The position numbers and the translations under genes were made by a program. The notes below the pieces were generated by a model. That model saw nothing but the letters and a program-made list of their open reading frames with translations, was not told the origin of the DNA and made no database searches. A DNA stretch of 64,000 nt, taken from positions 186,001 to 250,000 of the forward strand of contig NZ_JAMFLZ010000004.1 in the NCBI RefSeq assembly GCF_023502325.1, written 5' to 3'. The stretch comes from Wocania_A spongiicola. GTDB lineage: Bacteria > Bacteroidota > Bacteroidia > Flavobacteriales > Flavobacteriaceae. The first letter of the stretch is position 1. Every line of letters starts with the position of its first letter. Positions 55,839 through 64,000 of the stretch are shown here, piece after piece.

Positions 55839-57113
55839 TTATTCTGGAAACTTATCCTTTATTTTATTCAAACATAAATTATGAATACTCCCAATGTGCG
55901 AATGTTTTTTAGACATGTCTGGTGTATATGTTCCTGCTTGTACTTCGTTACCAATTTTTTGATAAGCCTCTCTAAAGCTCATCCCATCTACCACTAAATT
56001 ATTAATATTATCAACAGTAAATAGGTATTTATATTTATCATCATTTAGGTCAATGTCTTTAACAACAATTTGCTGAATGGCATAATTAAAAATATCTAAA
56101 ATAGCTTTTAATTCTTCAAAAGCAGCAATAGTATTTTCTTTTAATAATTGAAAATCTCTATGATAGCCACTCGGTAAATTGTTAGTGATTAATACCATTT
56201 CGGTTTGTAAAGCTTGTATTTTATTACATTTACCTCTAATCAATTCAAACACATCAGGATTCTTTTTATGTGGCATAATGCTACTTCCCGTTGTTAACTC
56301 GTCTGGGAAGGTAATGAAACCAAAATTCTGACTCATATATAAACATATGTCCATTGCAAAACGCGACATGGTGTTTGCTAGACCTCCTAATGTAGCAGCT
56401 ATAGTGCGCTCACTTTTACCACGACTCATTTGTGCGGCAACTACATTATATTTTAAGGTTTCAAAACCCATTTCTTTAGTTGTAATGTCTCTATCGATAG
56501 GGAAAGAACTACCATAACCTGCTGCTGAACCTAACGGGTTTTGATCTATAGTTTTTATAGCAGCGTTTAATAAATACACATCATCAATTAATAGTTCTGC
56601 ATAGGCAGAAAACCATAAACCAAATGATGATGGCATGGCCACTTGTAAATGCGTGTAACCAGGTAATAATGCTTCTTTATGTGTTTCAGCTAATTGCAAT
56701 AAAGTTTCAAAAAAGGTTTTTGTTTTTGATTTTATTTTAGATAAGTTGTCTTTATAGTATAAATGAAGCGCTACCAAAACTTGATCGTTTCTTGAGCGTG
56801 CTGTATGGATTTTTTTCCCAATCTCACCTAAGGATTTGGTAAGTTCAAACTCAATTTTAGAGTGCACATCTTCAAATTGTCCATCAATTTCAAACGTTCC
56901 ATCTTCAATTTGGGTTTCTAAAATTTTTAACCCACTTAACAAATCAACTAGTTCTTCAACAGTTATAATGCCAATTTTTTGAAGCATTTTAGCATGTGCC
57001 CTAGATGCTATTACATCGTATTTAGCAATATGTATATCAATTTCTCTATCGTTGCCAACAGTAAATTGCTCTATTTGCTTGTCTATTGTAAATCCTTTAT
57101 CCCAGAGTTTCAT
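55839..57113 (-). CDS. argH: Argininosuccinate lyase
   Basis: Last step of arginine synthesis: argininosuccinate to arginine and fumarate. 424 residues, slightly short of 450-470. The fumarase-superfamily signature is GSSIMPHKKNPD (about residues 281-292); HTARSRNDQVLVALHLYYKD (about 103-122) and the catalytic His in PGYTHLQVAMPSSFG (about 155-169) are present. Last gene of the operon, 35 bp after argE. Confidence 0.96.
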   Translation of the reverse strand: MKLWDKGFTIDKQIEQFTVGNDREIDIHIAKYDVIASRAHAKMLQKIGIITVEELVDLLSGLKILETQIEDGTFEIDGQFEDVHSKIEFELTKSLGEIGKKIHTARSRNDQVLVALHLYYKDNLSKIKSKTKTFFETLLQLAETHKEALLPGYTHLQVAMPSSFGLWFSAYAELLIDDVYLLNAAIKTIDQNPLGSAAGYGSSFPIDRDITTKEMGFETLKYNVVAAQMSRGKSERTIAATLGGLANTMSRFAMDICLYMSQNFGFITFPDELTTGSSIMPHKKNPDVFELIRGKCNKIQALQTEMVLITNNLPSGYHRDFQLLKENTIAAFEELKAILDIFNYAIQQIVVKDIDLNDDKYKYLFTVDNINNLVVDGMSFREAYQKIGNEVQAGTYTPDMSKKHSHIGSIHNLCLNKIKDKFPE

Positions 57114-57148
57114 CTTCTTATTGTTTATTTGTTTGTACGTTGATTTGT

Positions 57149-58219
57149 TTAAACTATCACTTTGTTTAACAATTCAATATAAATCCTAATCCCTTCTTCT
57201 ATTTCGTTTACATAAATAAATTCATCTGCAGTGTGAGAGCGCGTACTATCACCTGGGCCTAATTTTAGCGAAGGGCAAGTCAATACCGCTTGGTCTGATA
57301 AGGTTGGAGATCCATAAGTTTCTCTACCCATAGTTATTCCTGCTTTTACTAATTCGTGTTCAATTGGAATCGATGACGAGTTTAATCGTAAACTTCTGGC
57401 TTCAATAGTATCACACGGCGCATTGGATACTAATAAATCGGCTATTTCTTGATTGGTATATTTATCATTTACTCGAACATCTATAACCAGTTTTACATCA
57501 GCAGGTACAGCATTATGTTGCTTTCCAGCGTTAATTTGGGTAACTGTCATTTTTACCTCACCCAGTACTTCCGATATTTTATTGAACTTAAAGTCTTTAA
57601 ACCATTTTAGTACTTCAATAACATTGTAAATAGCATTATTATCATTTGGATGTGCTGCATGACTAGGAGTTCCATGTACTTCAGCATCAAAAACAACCAA
57701 TCCTTTTTCAGCCACTGCTAAATGCATTAAGGTAGGTTCACCAACAATAGCTACGTTTATTTTGGGAATTACTGATAGCATGCTATTTAACCCATTTGGC
57801 CCACTACTTTCTTCTTCAGCAGAAGCTACTAAGACCAAATTATATTTTAAATCTTCTTTTTCGTAAAAATAAGTAAATGTTGCAATTAAAGATACCAAGC
57901 AACCACCAGCATCATTACTGCCTAAACCATATAATTTGCCGTCTTCTATAATGGCTTTAAAAGGGTCTTTAGTGTAACCATTATTAGGCTTTACTGTATC
58001 GTGATGCGAATTAAGCAATAAGGAGGGCTTATTTTCATCAAAATACTTATTGACTGCCCAAACATTATTTTTTGTACGCGTATAATCAATATTATTGGTA
58101 GCTAACCAAGTTTCTAAAATCACTGCTGTATGTTCCTCTTCAGATGAAAAAGATTGTGTTTCAATGAGCTTTTTTAGTATAGCAATTGCTTCTTCTGTTA
58201 ATTCTTGTTGTGTTTTCAT
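57149..58219 (-). CDS. argE: Acylornithine deacylase (M20 family)
   Basis: Removes the acyl group from N-acyl-ornithine or N-acyl-citrulline. 356 residues, cytoplasmic metallopeptidase-like. Zinc ligands are seen in LLLNSHHDTVKPNNGYTKDPF (in part; His and Asp), GSNDAGGCLVSLIATF and ASAEEESSGPNGL (Glu pair). GEPTLMHLAVAEKGL and HAAHP occur further on. Whether the acyl group is acetyl or succinyl cannot be told. The start overlaps the argB stop by one base (TAATG). It is placed with the carbamoyltransferase of the acyl-ornithine type, so it probably acts on acylcitrulline. Confidence 0.9.
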   Translation of the reverse strand: MKTQQELTEEAIAILKKLIETQSFSSEEEHTAVILETWLATNNIDYTRTKNNVWAVNKYFDENKPSLLLNSHHDTVKPNNGYTKDPFKAIIEDGKLYGLGSNDAGGCLVSLIATFTYFYEKEDLKYNLVLVASAEEESSGPNGLNSMLSVIPKINVAIVGEPTLMHLAVAEKGLVVFDAEVHGTPSHAAHPNDNNAIYNVIEVLKWFKDFKFNKISEVLGEVKMTVTQINAGKQHNAVPADVKLVIDVRVNDKYTNQEIADLLVSNAPCDTIEARSLRLNSSSIPIEHELVKAGITMGRETYGSPTLSDQAVLTCPSLKLGPGDSTRSHTADEFIYVNEIEEGIRIYIELLNKVIV

Positions 58220-58995
58220 TACCCTTGAATTGTGGTATATTTTATATTTGATTTAAAAAGCATTTCTGGTTTGCCAATACATACTTTATCTACATTATGG
58301 TTAATGGCATGAAAGCAGTTGTTAAGTTTTGGTAGCATACCATCTGCAATAATTCCATCATTTATTAATGCTTTATAATTTTCAGAATTAATATGTTCAA
58401 TAACCGAATTGTCATCACTTACATTCTGTAACACACCATTTTTTTCAAAACAATAATATAATTCAGTTTTAAAAATATTGGCAAAACCGATGGCTAATTC
58501 TGATGCAATTGTATCTGCGTTTGTGTTTAAAAGTTGCCCGTTTTCATCATGCGTTATAGCACAAAATACAGGAGTTACTCCAGCATTTAAAAGCACTTCA
58601 AGCGTGTTAGTATTAACCTTTAGGACATCACCCACAAAACCAAAATCGACATCTTTTATAGGACGCCTTTCTGATACTATGGTATTTCCATCTGCTCCAG
58701 AAAAACCAATGGCATTGCATTGTTTTGTTTGTAGTTTTGCGATAATATTTTTATTGATTTTACCTGCATAAACCATGGTAATAATATCTAAAGTATCAGC
58801 ATCTGTAATACGCCTCCCATTGGTCATTTTTACTTCAACACCCATTTTATTAGCTAGCTTCGTTGCTAGTTTTCCCCCACCATGCACTAAAATTTTAGGA
58901 CCTTCAATTTTTGAAAACCTTTCAAGAAAGTGATTTAATACTTGTTCGTCGTCAATAATATTTCCACCTATTTTAATAACTTTTAGTGTTTTCAT
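58219..58995 (-). CDS. argB: N-acylglutamate kinase
   Basis: Phosphorylates N-acetyl- (or N-succinyl-) glutamate. The start is set at 58995 (258 residues): this ATG overlaps the argF' stop as ATGA, and MKTLKVIKIGGNII is the standard N-terminus. An upstream ATG at 59028 would overlap argF' by 37 bp. The amino-acid-kinase pattern ILVHGGGKLATKLANKMG (about residues 41-58), FSGADGNTIVSE and NADTIASELAIGFA are present. The product is cytoplasmic. Confidence 0.94.
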   Translation of the reverse strand: MKTLKVIKIGGNIIDDEQVLNHFLERFSKIEGPKILVHGGGKLATKLANKMGVEVKMTNGRRITDADTLDIITMVYAGKINKNIIAKLQTKQCNAIGFSGADGNTIVSERRPIKDVDFGFVGDVLKVNTNTLEVLLNAGVTPVFCAITHDENGQLLNTNADTIASELAIGFANIFKTELYYCFEKNGVLQNVSDDNSVIEHINSENYKALINDGIIADGMLPKLNNCFHAINHNVDKVCIGKPEMLFKSNIKYTTIQG

Positions 58996-59933
58996 TTTAA
59001 ATCTTCTAATATTTTTTTTAGCACCCATTGTGCCGCAAAAGTTCTGTTGTTGGCTTGCTCAATTACTATGGAGCTATTACTGTCTAAAACAGCATCTTCT
59101 ACTACTACATTTCGTCGTACGGGTAAACAATGCATAAATTTTGCCGCTCCTAATTTTTCTTTAGTTATTGTCCAATTTGTATTTGTATTTAGTACTTTTC
59201 CGTAATCGTTATAAGCACTCCAGTTTTTAGTGTACACAAAGTCGGCATCTTTTAAAGCTTCTCCTTGATTATATATAACTGGAGTGTTGCCAATTATTTT
59301 AGGATTTAAATCATACCCTTCGGGATGTGTAATTACAAAATCAACATCCATACTTTGCATGGCATGAATAAAGCTATTTGCCACAGCATGTGGTAATGCT
59401 TTAACATGTGGAGCCCAACTTAATACCACTTTTGGCTTATTTACTTTTTTGTGCTCAGTAATAGTTATAGCATCGGTGAACCCCTGTAACGGGTGTGCCG
59501 TTGCGCTTTCCATATTTACAATAGGTACAGAAGCATATTTTACAAAAGAACTTAGTACCTGCTCACTTTCATCTTTAGCTTTATCTGTTAACGTAGGGAA
59601 GGCTCTAACTGCAATAATATCGCAATATTGAGAGACTACAGCTGCGGCTTCTTTAATATGTTCGGCTGTACTAGTATTCATTACAGTACCATCTTCAAAC
59701 TCAATACCCCAAGCATCTCCAGAGACATTCATTACAATAGGATTCATTCCTAAGTTTAAAGCTGCTTTTTGAGTGCTTAACCGCGTACGCAAACTCGAAT
59801 TAAAAAAGAGCAATCCTAATGTTTTGTTTTTTCCTAATTCTGAAAACTCTAACGGATTTTTTTTCAAATGAAGAGCCTCTTGAATGGCTTTAGAGAAATT
59901 CTTAATATCTGATATGTTGGTATATTTTTTCAT
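58992..59933 (-). CDS. N-acylornithine carbamoyltransferase
   Basis: 313 residues. Transfers carbamoyl phosphate to N-acetyl- or N-succinyl-L-ornithine to give acylcitrulline. The carbamoyl phosphate site is LLFFNSSLRTRLSTQKAAL (about residues 41-59), the family variation of STRT-type motifs in which acyl-ornithine enzymes differ from ArgF. HPLQGFTDAITI (about 147-158) and FMHCLPVRRNVVVEDAVLD near the C-terminus complete it. In Bacteroidota both AOTCase and SOTCase are known; the residue that decides between them was not located here. It is coupled to argB (ATGA) and overlaps argD by 4 bp. Confidence 0.92.
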   Translation of the reverse strand: MKKYTNISDIKNFSKAIQEALHLKKNPLEFSELGKNKTLGLLFFNSSLRTRLSTQKAALNLGMNPIVMNVSGDAWGIEFEDGTVMNTSTAEHIKEAAAVVSQYCDIIAVRAFPTLTDKAKDESEQVLSSFVKYASVPIVNMESATAHPLQGFTDAITITEHKKVNKPKVVLSWAPHVKALPHAVANSFIHAMQSMDVDFVITHPEGYDLNPKIIGNTPVIYNQGEALKDADFVYTKNWSAYNDYGKVLNTNTNWTITKEKLGAAKFMHCLPVRRNVVVEDAVLDSNSSIVIEQANNRTFAAQWVLKKILEDLK

Positions 59934-61057
59934 TTTAACTCTTTTTTTAAAGCCTCAAAAAACACATCGACATGCTTTTTTTGAAGCGTTAAAGGAGGAA
60001 GGATTCTTAGTAAGTTGGGGTTTTTAGCACTTCCTGTAAATACATGATGGTTGAAAATGAGGTTTTTACGCATCGCGGTAATTGATGAATCAAATTCTAA
60101 TCCTAGCATTAAACCTCTTCCTTTTACAGTTTTTATCTGAGGAACTGTTTTTGCTTTTTTAATAAAATATTCTGAAACAATTTTGGCGTTTGTCATTAAG
60201 TTTTGACATCGCATCACTTTTAAAACGGCTAATGAAGCTGCACATGCTAAATGATTTCCGCCAAAGGTTGTTCCTAATAATCCGTACGACGCTTTTATAC
60301 TTGGGTGAATTAAAATGCCTCCAATTGGAAACCCATTACCCATACCTTTTGCCATTGAAATAATATCTGGTGTAATACCATGTTTCTGATATGCAAAGAA
60401 ATCGCCAGTTCTTCCAAATCCACATTGAATTTCATCAGCAATTAAAAGTGTATTATATTGAGTTGATAAACTTTCTAAACCTTTTAAGAATTCTGTAGTA
60501 ACTTCATCTAAACCACCAATGCCTTGAATGGTTTCTATAATTATAGCACAAACATCGTTTTTAGATAGGGCCTTTTTAACACCTTCTAAATCACCTAATT
60601 CAAAAAGTTCAACCTCTTGTTGTGCGTTTATTGGGGCTATAATTTTAGTATTATCTGTTGCTGCAACTGCTGCTGATGTTCTTCCATGAAAACCATTTTT
60701 AAAAGCAATAACTTTTGTTTTACCTGTATGAAACGACGCTAATTTTAATGCATTTTCATTAGCTTCTGCTCCAGAATTACACAAAAACAATTGGTAATCT
60801 TTACATCCCGAAAGACTTTCTATTTCTTTTGCTAATTCGACTTGCAATGGGTTTTGGATAGAGTTGCTATAAAATCCAATGTTGTTTAGCTGGTTGCTTA
60901 ACGAACACACGTATTCAGGATGAGAGTGTCCAATAGAAATAACAGCATGTCCACCGTAAAGATCTAAATACTCAACACCATTTTTGTCGTAAACATAAAC
61001 GTCTTTTGCTTTAACAGGCGTAATGTCAAACAAGGGATATACATCAAATAGACTCAT
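59930..61057 (-). CDS. argD: Acylornithine aminotransferase
   Basis: PLP aminotransferase class III of 375 residues converting N-acyl-glutamate semialdehyde to N-acyl-ornithine. GGHAVISIGHSHPE (near residue 35), CNSGAEANENALKLA (about 92-106), GFHGRTSAAVAAT, LLIADEIQCGFGRTG (about 206-220) and the PLP lysine in ISMAKGMGNGFPIGG (about 238-252, Lys242) are clear. It overlaps proC upstream and argF' downstream by 4 bp (ATGA), so translation is coupled along the operon. Confidence 0.95.
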   Translation of the reverse strand: MSLFDVYPLFDITPVKAKDVYVYDKNGVEYLDLYGGHAVISIGHSHPEYVCSLSNQLNNIGFYSNSIQNPLQVELAKEIESLSGCKDYQLFLCNSGAEANENALKLASFHTGKTKVIAFKNGFHGRTSAAVAATDNTKIIAPINAQQEVELFELGDLEGVKKALSKNDVCAIIIETIQGIGGLDEVTTEFLKGLESLSTQYNTLLIADEIQCGFGRTGDFFAYQKHGITPDIISMAKGMGNGFPIGGILIHPSIKASYGLLGTTFGGNHLACAASLAVLKVMRCQNLMTNAKIVSEYFIKKAKTVPQIKTVKGRGLMLGLEFDSSITAMRKNLIFNHHVFTGSAKNPNLLRILPPLTLQKKHVDVFFEALKKELK

Positions 61058-61854
61058 AATTGTTCGGTTTTTATAGTGTTGATTTTATTAAAAGATGCTA
61101 CCATACCTTGGATTAAAGATGAGCTCAAACCTTGATGTTCCATTTGGTTTAAACCTTCAATAGTACAACCCTTAGGCGTAGTTACTTTATCTATTTCTTG
61201 TTCAGGATGATTACCAGTAGTAATTAATAAATTGGCTGCTCCTTCGCAAGTATGCATGGCCAATTCTTGTGCTTCGTTTGCTTCGAAACCTAATTGAATA
61301 GCAGCTTGAGTAGTTGCCCTTATTAATCGCATCCAAAACGCAATACCACTTGCGCAAACTACGGTTGCCGCTTGCATTTGATTTTCTGGAATAGAAATAG
61401 AAGTTCCTAAGCGGTTAAAAATAGCTTCGGCAATTTTAATACGTTCAGTTCCTTTTTTGTTACTACATAAACAAGTCATCGATTTTCCTACAGCAATGGC
61501 TGTATTTGGCATTGCCCTGATAATGAATTGGTCTAGACCAACAACACCCTCCATTTTAGAGATTGAGAACCCTGTAATAGTAGAAATTAAAACATGTTTT
61601 TCATTTAATAAAGGTTTAATATCGTTTAAAATAGTTTCAAAATGTGCTGGTTGTACAGCAAAAATGATGATATCTGATTGTTTAACCGCTTCATTATTAT
61701 CCGTGGTTAAAAAAACATTTTTATACCCTTCAAATTCTTGAATAGAATCTAAATTCCTTTTGGTTAAATACAAAGATGTAATGGCATTGCTTGTTATTAA
61801 ACCTTTAGCAATCGATTTACCTAAATTCCCCGTTCCTATAATAGCTATTTTCAT
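61054..61854 (-). CDS. proC: Pyrroline-5-carboxylate reductase
   Basis: Reduces pyrroline-5-carboxylate to proline with NAD(P)H. The start at ATG 61854 (266 residues) is preferred: MKIAIIGTGNLGKSIAKGL is the standard Rossmann start, and the longer form (61875) begins inside a hairpin repeat. The C-terminal signature is VTTPKGCTIEGLNQMEHQGLSS (in part, about 232-252). The gene interrupts the arginine series between argC and argD. Proline synthesis uses the same glutamate-semialdehyde level, which makes the linkage meaningful; the arrangement is common in Flavobacteria. Confidence 0.93.
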   Translation of the reverse strand: MKIAIIGTGNLGKSIAKGLITSNAITSLYLTKRNLDSIQEFEGYKNVFLTTDNNEAVKQSDIIIFAVQPAHFETILNDIKPLLNEKHVLISTITGFSISKMEGVVGLDQFIIRAMPNTAIAVGKSMTCLCSNKKGTERIKIAEAIFNRLGTSISIPENQMQAATVVCASGIAFWMRLIRATTQAAIQLGFEANEAQELAMHTCEGAANLLITTGNHPEQEIDKVTTPKGCTIEGLNQMEHQGLSSSLIQGMVASFNKINTIKTEQL

Positions 61855-61873
61855 TTTTAAATCCTTTTTTGTC

Positions 61874-61941
61874 ATTCCCTCAAAGGAGGAAATCTTTTAA
61901 TTTTAACTTTATGTTGATTAGATTTCCACCTTCGCGGAAAT
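61874..61941. repeat. Pair of inverted hairpin repeats in the argC-proC gap
   Basis: ATTCCCTCAAAGGAGGAAATC (as two halves, 61874-61894) and, inverted, GATTTCCACCTTCGCGGAAAT (61921-61941) match at about 16 of 21 positions and face each other across 26 bp. Each has its own TTCC...GGAA dyad. They resemble short REP-like elements seen between genes in this phylum; not a known family by name. Confidence 0.6.
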
Positions 61942-61955
61942 AAAAAATATATCTA

Positions 61956-62933
61956 TTAAAAGAAATTTGCTTTTAGTTGAATGCCTTCAGTTTCTTCAAA
62001 TCCAAACATTAAATTCATGTTTTGAATAGCTTGACCTGAAGCCCCTTTTAATAGATTGTCTATGCAACTTGTAATCAATAATTTATTATTGTGTTTATGT
62101 AAATGAATTAAACATTTATTAGTATTTACTACTTGTTTTAAGTGCAATTGATTATCAGAAACAAAGGTATAAGCAGCATCTTTATAATACCTTTTGTAAA
62201 TAGATTTTGCCTCTTCTAAACTGCCATCAAAATAGGTGTAAAGGGTTGCAAAAATACCTCTAGAAAAATCTCCTCTATTTGGCATAAAAATAATCTCTGA
62301 CGAAAAATTGTTTTGCAGCTGTTTTACCGATTGATTAATTTCTCCTAAATGCTGATGTGTAAACGGTTTGTAATAAGAAAAATTATTATCGCGCCATGTA
62401 AAATGTGTGGTTTTTGATAATGATGTTCCTGCTCCTGTAGCACCAGTTACGGCATTAATGTGTACATCGTTTTTTAATAATCCATTAGCAGCTAACGGCA
62501 GTAAACCTAACTGAATTGCTGTTGCAAAACATCCCGGATTTGCTATATGTTTTGCTTGTGTTATGGCCGCTTTTTGTAACTCTGGTAAGCCATAAACGAA
62601 GGTTTTTTTATCAAAAATCTTGTCAGATTCCAATCTGAAATCGTTTCCTAAGTCTATAATTTTTGTATGCTCTGAAAAGTTATTGTTTTCTAAAAACTTC
62701 ACCGAATTCCCATGCCCCAAGCATAAAAACAATACGTCTACATTTGGGTTAACAGTATCAGTAAATTGTATGTCTAAACTTCCTTCTAAATCTTGGTGGA
62801 TATCACTAATTTTATTGCCAGCATTCGAGGTGCTAAAAACAAAATTGATTTGAACTTTTTTGTGATTTATCAACAATCTAACTAGTTCTCCTGCAGTATA
62901 ACCTGCACCTCCTATTATTCCAACTTGAATCAT
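61956..62933 (-). CDS. argC: N-acyl-gamma-glutamyl-phosphate reductase
   Basis: Reduces N-acyl-glutamyl phosphate to the semialdehyde, with NADPH. 325 residues. GIIGGAGYTAGELVRLL (about residues 4-20) binds NADP; the catalytic Cys is in ANPGCFATAIQLGLLPL (about 131-147, Cys135), and the His in PFTHQHLGEI (about 195-204). It starts 3 bp after argG. The downstream gap to proC holds the paired repeats at 61874-61941. Confidence 0.95.
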   Translation of the reverse strand: MIQVGIIGGAGYTAGELVRLLINHKKVQINFVFSTSNAGNKISDIHQDLEGSLDIQFTDTVNPNVDVLFLCLGHGNSVKFLENNNFSEHTKIIDLGNDFRLESDKIFDKKTFVYGLPELQKAAITQAKHIANPGCFATAIQLGLLPLAANGLLKNDVHINAVTGATGAGTSLSKTTHFTWRDNNFSYYKPFTHQHLGEINQSVKQLQNNFSSEIIFMPNRGDFSRGIFATLYTYFDGSLEEAKSIYKRYYKDAAYTFVSDNQLHLKQVVNTNKCLIHLHKHNNKLLITSCIDNLLKGASGQAIQNMNLMFGFEETEGIQLKANFF

Positions 62934-62936
62934 AAC

Positions 62937-64000
62937 TTACGAATTTACTTGTTGATATATTTTATTTTGATTTCCTAGAATTTTGATAAACCCTTTAGCA
63001 TCATCGGCAGTCCATGCTTTGTTTTCTTCACCATAACTTCCAAACTTTGCGCTCATTAAATCATGTTCAGAAATTATTCCGTCTAAAGAGAAATGGTATG
63101 GTTTTAATGTAACTATAACATCTCCCGAAACATGTTCTTGACTACTTTGTAAAAAGGCTTCCATGTTTCGCATTACAGGATCTAAATACTGACCCTCATG
63201 TAAATGCATTCCGTAAAAACTAGATAAGTAATCTTTGTGCTGTAATTGCCATTTAGTAAGTGTGTGTTTTTCTAATAAATGATGTGCTTTAACTGTAATT
63301 AAGGCAGCTGCAGCTTCAAAACCAACACGCCCTTTTATACCCACAATAGTATCACCCACATGGATGTCTCTTCCAATGGCATAAGCTGAAGCAACATCGT
63401 TTAACAATTCGATATTTTTTTCTGGAACATTTTCTTTTCCATTTAGAGCAACTAACTCGCCTTTTTTAAAGGTTAAACTAACTTTTTCTTCTACCTTTTT
63501 TTCTAGCTGTGATGGGTATGCATGCTCTGGTAATGGCTTTTCGGATGTTAAAGTTTCTTCACCACCAACACTAGTTCCCCAAAGACCTTTGTTTACAGAG
63601 TATTTTGCTTTTTCCCAAGAGATATCAATGCCATTACTTTTTAAGTAATCAATCTCCTCTTGTCTGGTTAATTTTTGATCTCTAATCGGCGTTATAATGT
63701 TAATTTCAGGCGCTAAGGTTTGAAAAATCATATCAAAACGCACTTGGTCGTTACCTGCTCCTGTGCTACCGTGCGCAATATATTTGGCATCTATGCTTTT
63801 AGCATATTCTACAATTTCAATAGCTTGAATTATACGTTCTGCACTTACTGATAATGGGTAAGTGTTATTTTTTAACACATTCCCAAAAATTAAATACTTA
63901 ACTACTTTTTGATAAAAAGAAGACACGGCATCTATATTTTTATAAGTTGCAACACCCATTTTATAGGCGTTACTTTCTATGGTATTAATTTCGTCCTTGG
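62937..64000 (-). CDS. argG: Argininosuccinate synthase (5' end outside window)
   Basis: Joins citrulline and aspartate with ATP. The frame stays open to the right edge, so the first internal Met at 63959 is not the start; about 40-50 residues including the ATP PP-loop are outside. The visible part has KYLIFGNVLKNNTYPLSVSAER, AHGSTGAGNDQVRFD (about residues 64-78 of the visible part), TPIRDQKLTRQEEIDYLK and DNQWGTS-like GLWGTSVGGEE. First visible gene of the arg operon and 3 bp before argC. It is a cytoplasmic enzyme. Confidence 0.95.
   Translation of the reverse strand, partial: KDEINTIESNAYKMGVATYKNIDAVSSFYQKVVKYLIFGNVLKNNTYPLSVSAERIIQAIEIVEYAKSIDAKYIAHGSTGAGNDQVRFDMIFQTLAPEINIITPIRDQKLTRQEEIDYLKSNGIDISWEKAKYSVNKGLWGTSVGGEETLTSEKPLPEHAYPSQLEKKVEEKVSLTFKKGELVALNGKENVPEKNIELLNDVASAYAIGRDIHVGDTIVGIKGRVGFEAAAALITVKAHHLLEKHTLTKWQLQHKDYLSSFYGMHLHEGQYLDPVMRNMEAFLQSSQEHVSGDVIVTLKPYHFSLDGIISEHDLMSAKFGSYGEENKAWTADDAKGFIKILGNQNKIYQQVNS

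Noticed and set aside
61855..61875. Extended start for proC
   Set aside because: It begins inside a hairpin repeat, and the Rossmann start MKIAIIG is at 61854.

Overview
The window is a chromosomal segment of a marine-type member of the Flavobacteriaceae (Bacteroidota). Evidence: AT-rich DNA, start codons mostly without a Shine-Dalgarno sequence, promoters of the Bacteroidota form TTG-N18-20-TAnnTTTG (best at 17764, 41415 and 54709), a SusC/SusD pair, GLPGLI-family proteins, a 2TM-DHFR fusion, and an arginine operon that contains proC. No phage, insertion sequence, integrase or CRISPR array was seen. Almost all of it reads as core or slowly changing genome.

Layout. 1-6.5 kb: a MacB/FtsX-type ABC export operon (two permeases, ATPase, a small unknown protein, TolC). 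6.6-12.5 kb: an alanine-rich 11-mer-repeat lipoprotein, the Kdo transferase waaA, a DegT-type sugar aminotransferase with galE, and a LytS/LytTR two-component pair. 12.5-21 kb: a SusC/SusD nutrient-uptake pair with a long leader, an AraC-type membrane regulator, then a second copy of the susC leader joined directly to a copy of the susD terminator with no genes between them, and an exported amidohydrolase. 21-29.8 kb: lspA, fabD, an acetyltransferase, a COG2509-type flavoprotein, 2TM-DHFR, a glycogen-binding-module protein, thyA and a CNT nucleoside transporter. 29.8-36.1 kb: a bifunctional nuclease, etfA/etfB, pdhB and a DUF5686-type outer-membrane protein. 36.3-41.2 kb: unknowns, an SGNH hydrolase, an FkbM methyltransferase and an M1 peptidase. 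41.4-47.8 kb: soluble and membrane pyrophosphatases side by side, a Rieske-glutamate-synthase-like fusion, and a deoxynucleoside kinase. 47.8-54.9 kb: an OmpR-type two-component system facing two GLPGLI proteins and an outer-membrane receptor, then tRNA-Tyr. 55-64 kb: an esterase and the arginine operon argG-C-proC-D-F'-B-E-H, cut by the window end at argG.

How the genes work together. The SusCD locus probably imports an oligomer under control of the AraC protein, and the amidohydrolase may process it in the periplasm. folA and thyA lie on either side of the glycogen-module gene and support dTMP synthesis, which the nucleoside transporter and the distant deoxynucleoside kinase could supplement by salvage. 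The arg genes form one translationally coupled operon running from glutamate to arginine through acylated intermediates. The most unusual non-coding signal is the gene-less leader-terminator unit at 19427-19640. It is either the scar of a deleted susCD pair or a stand-alone small RNA derived from the susC leader. Other candidate regulatory signals are a LacI-type palindrome at 26668, a 10-bp-phased TTAAC repeat at 50017 between the two-component operon and the GLPGLI genes, and paired hairpin repeats inside the arg operon at 61874-61941.
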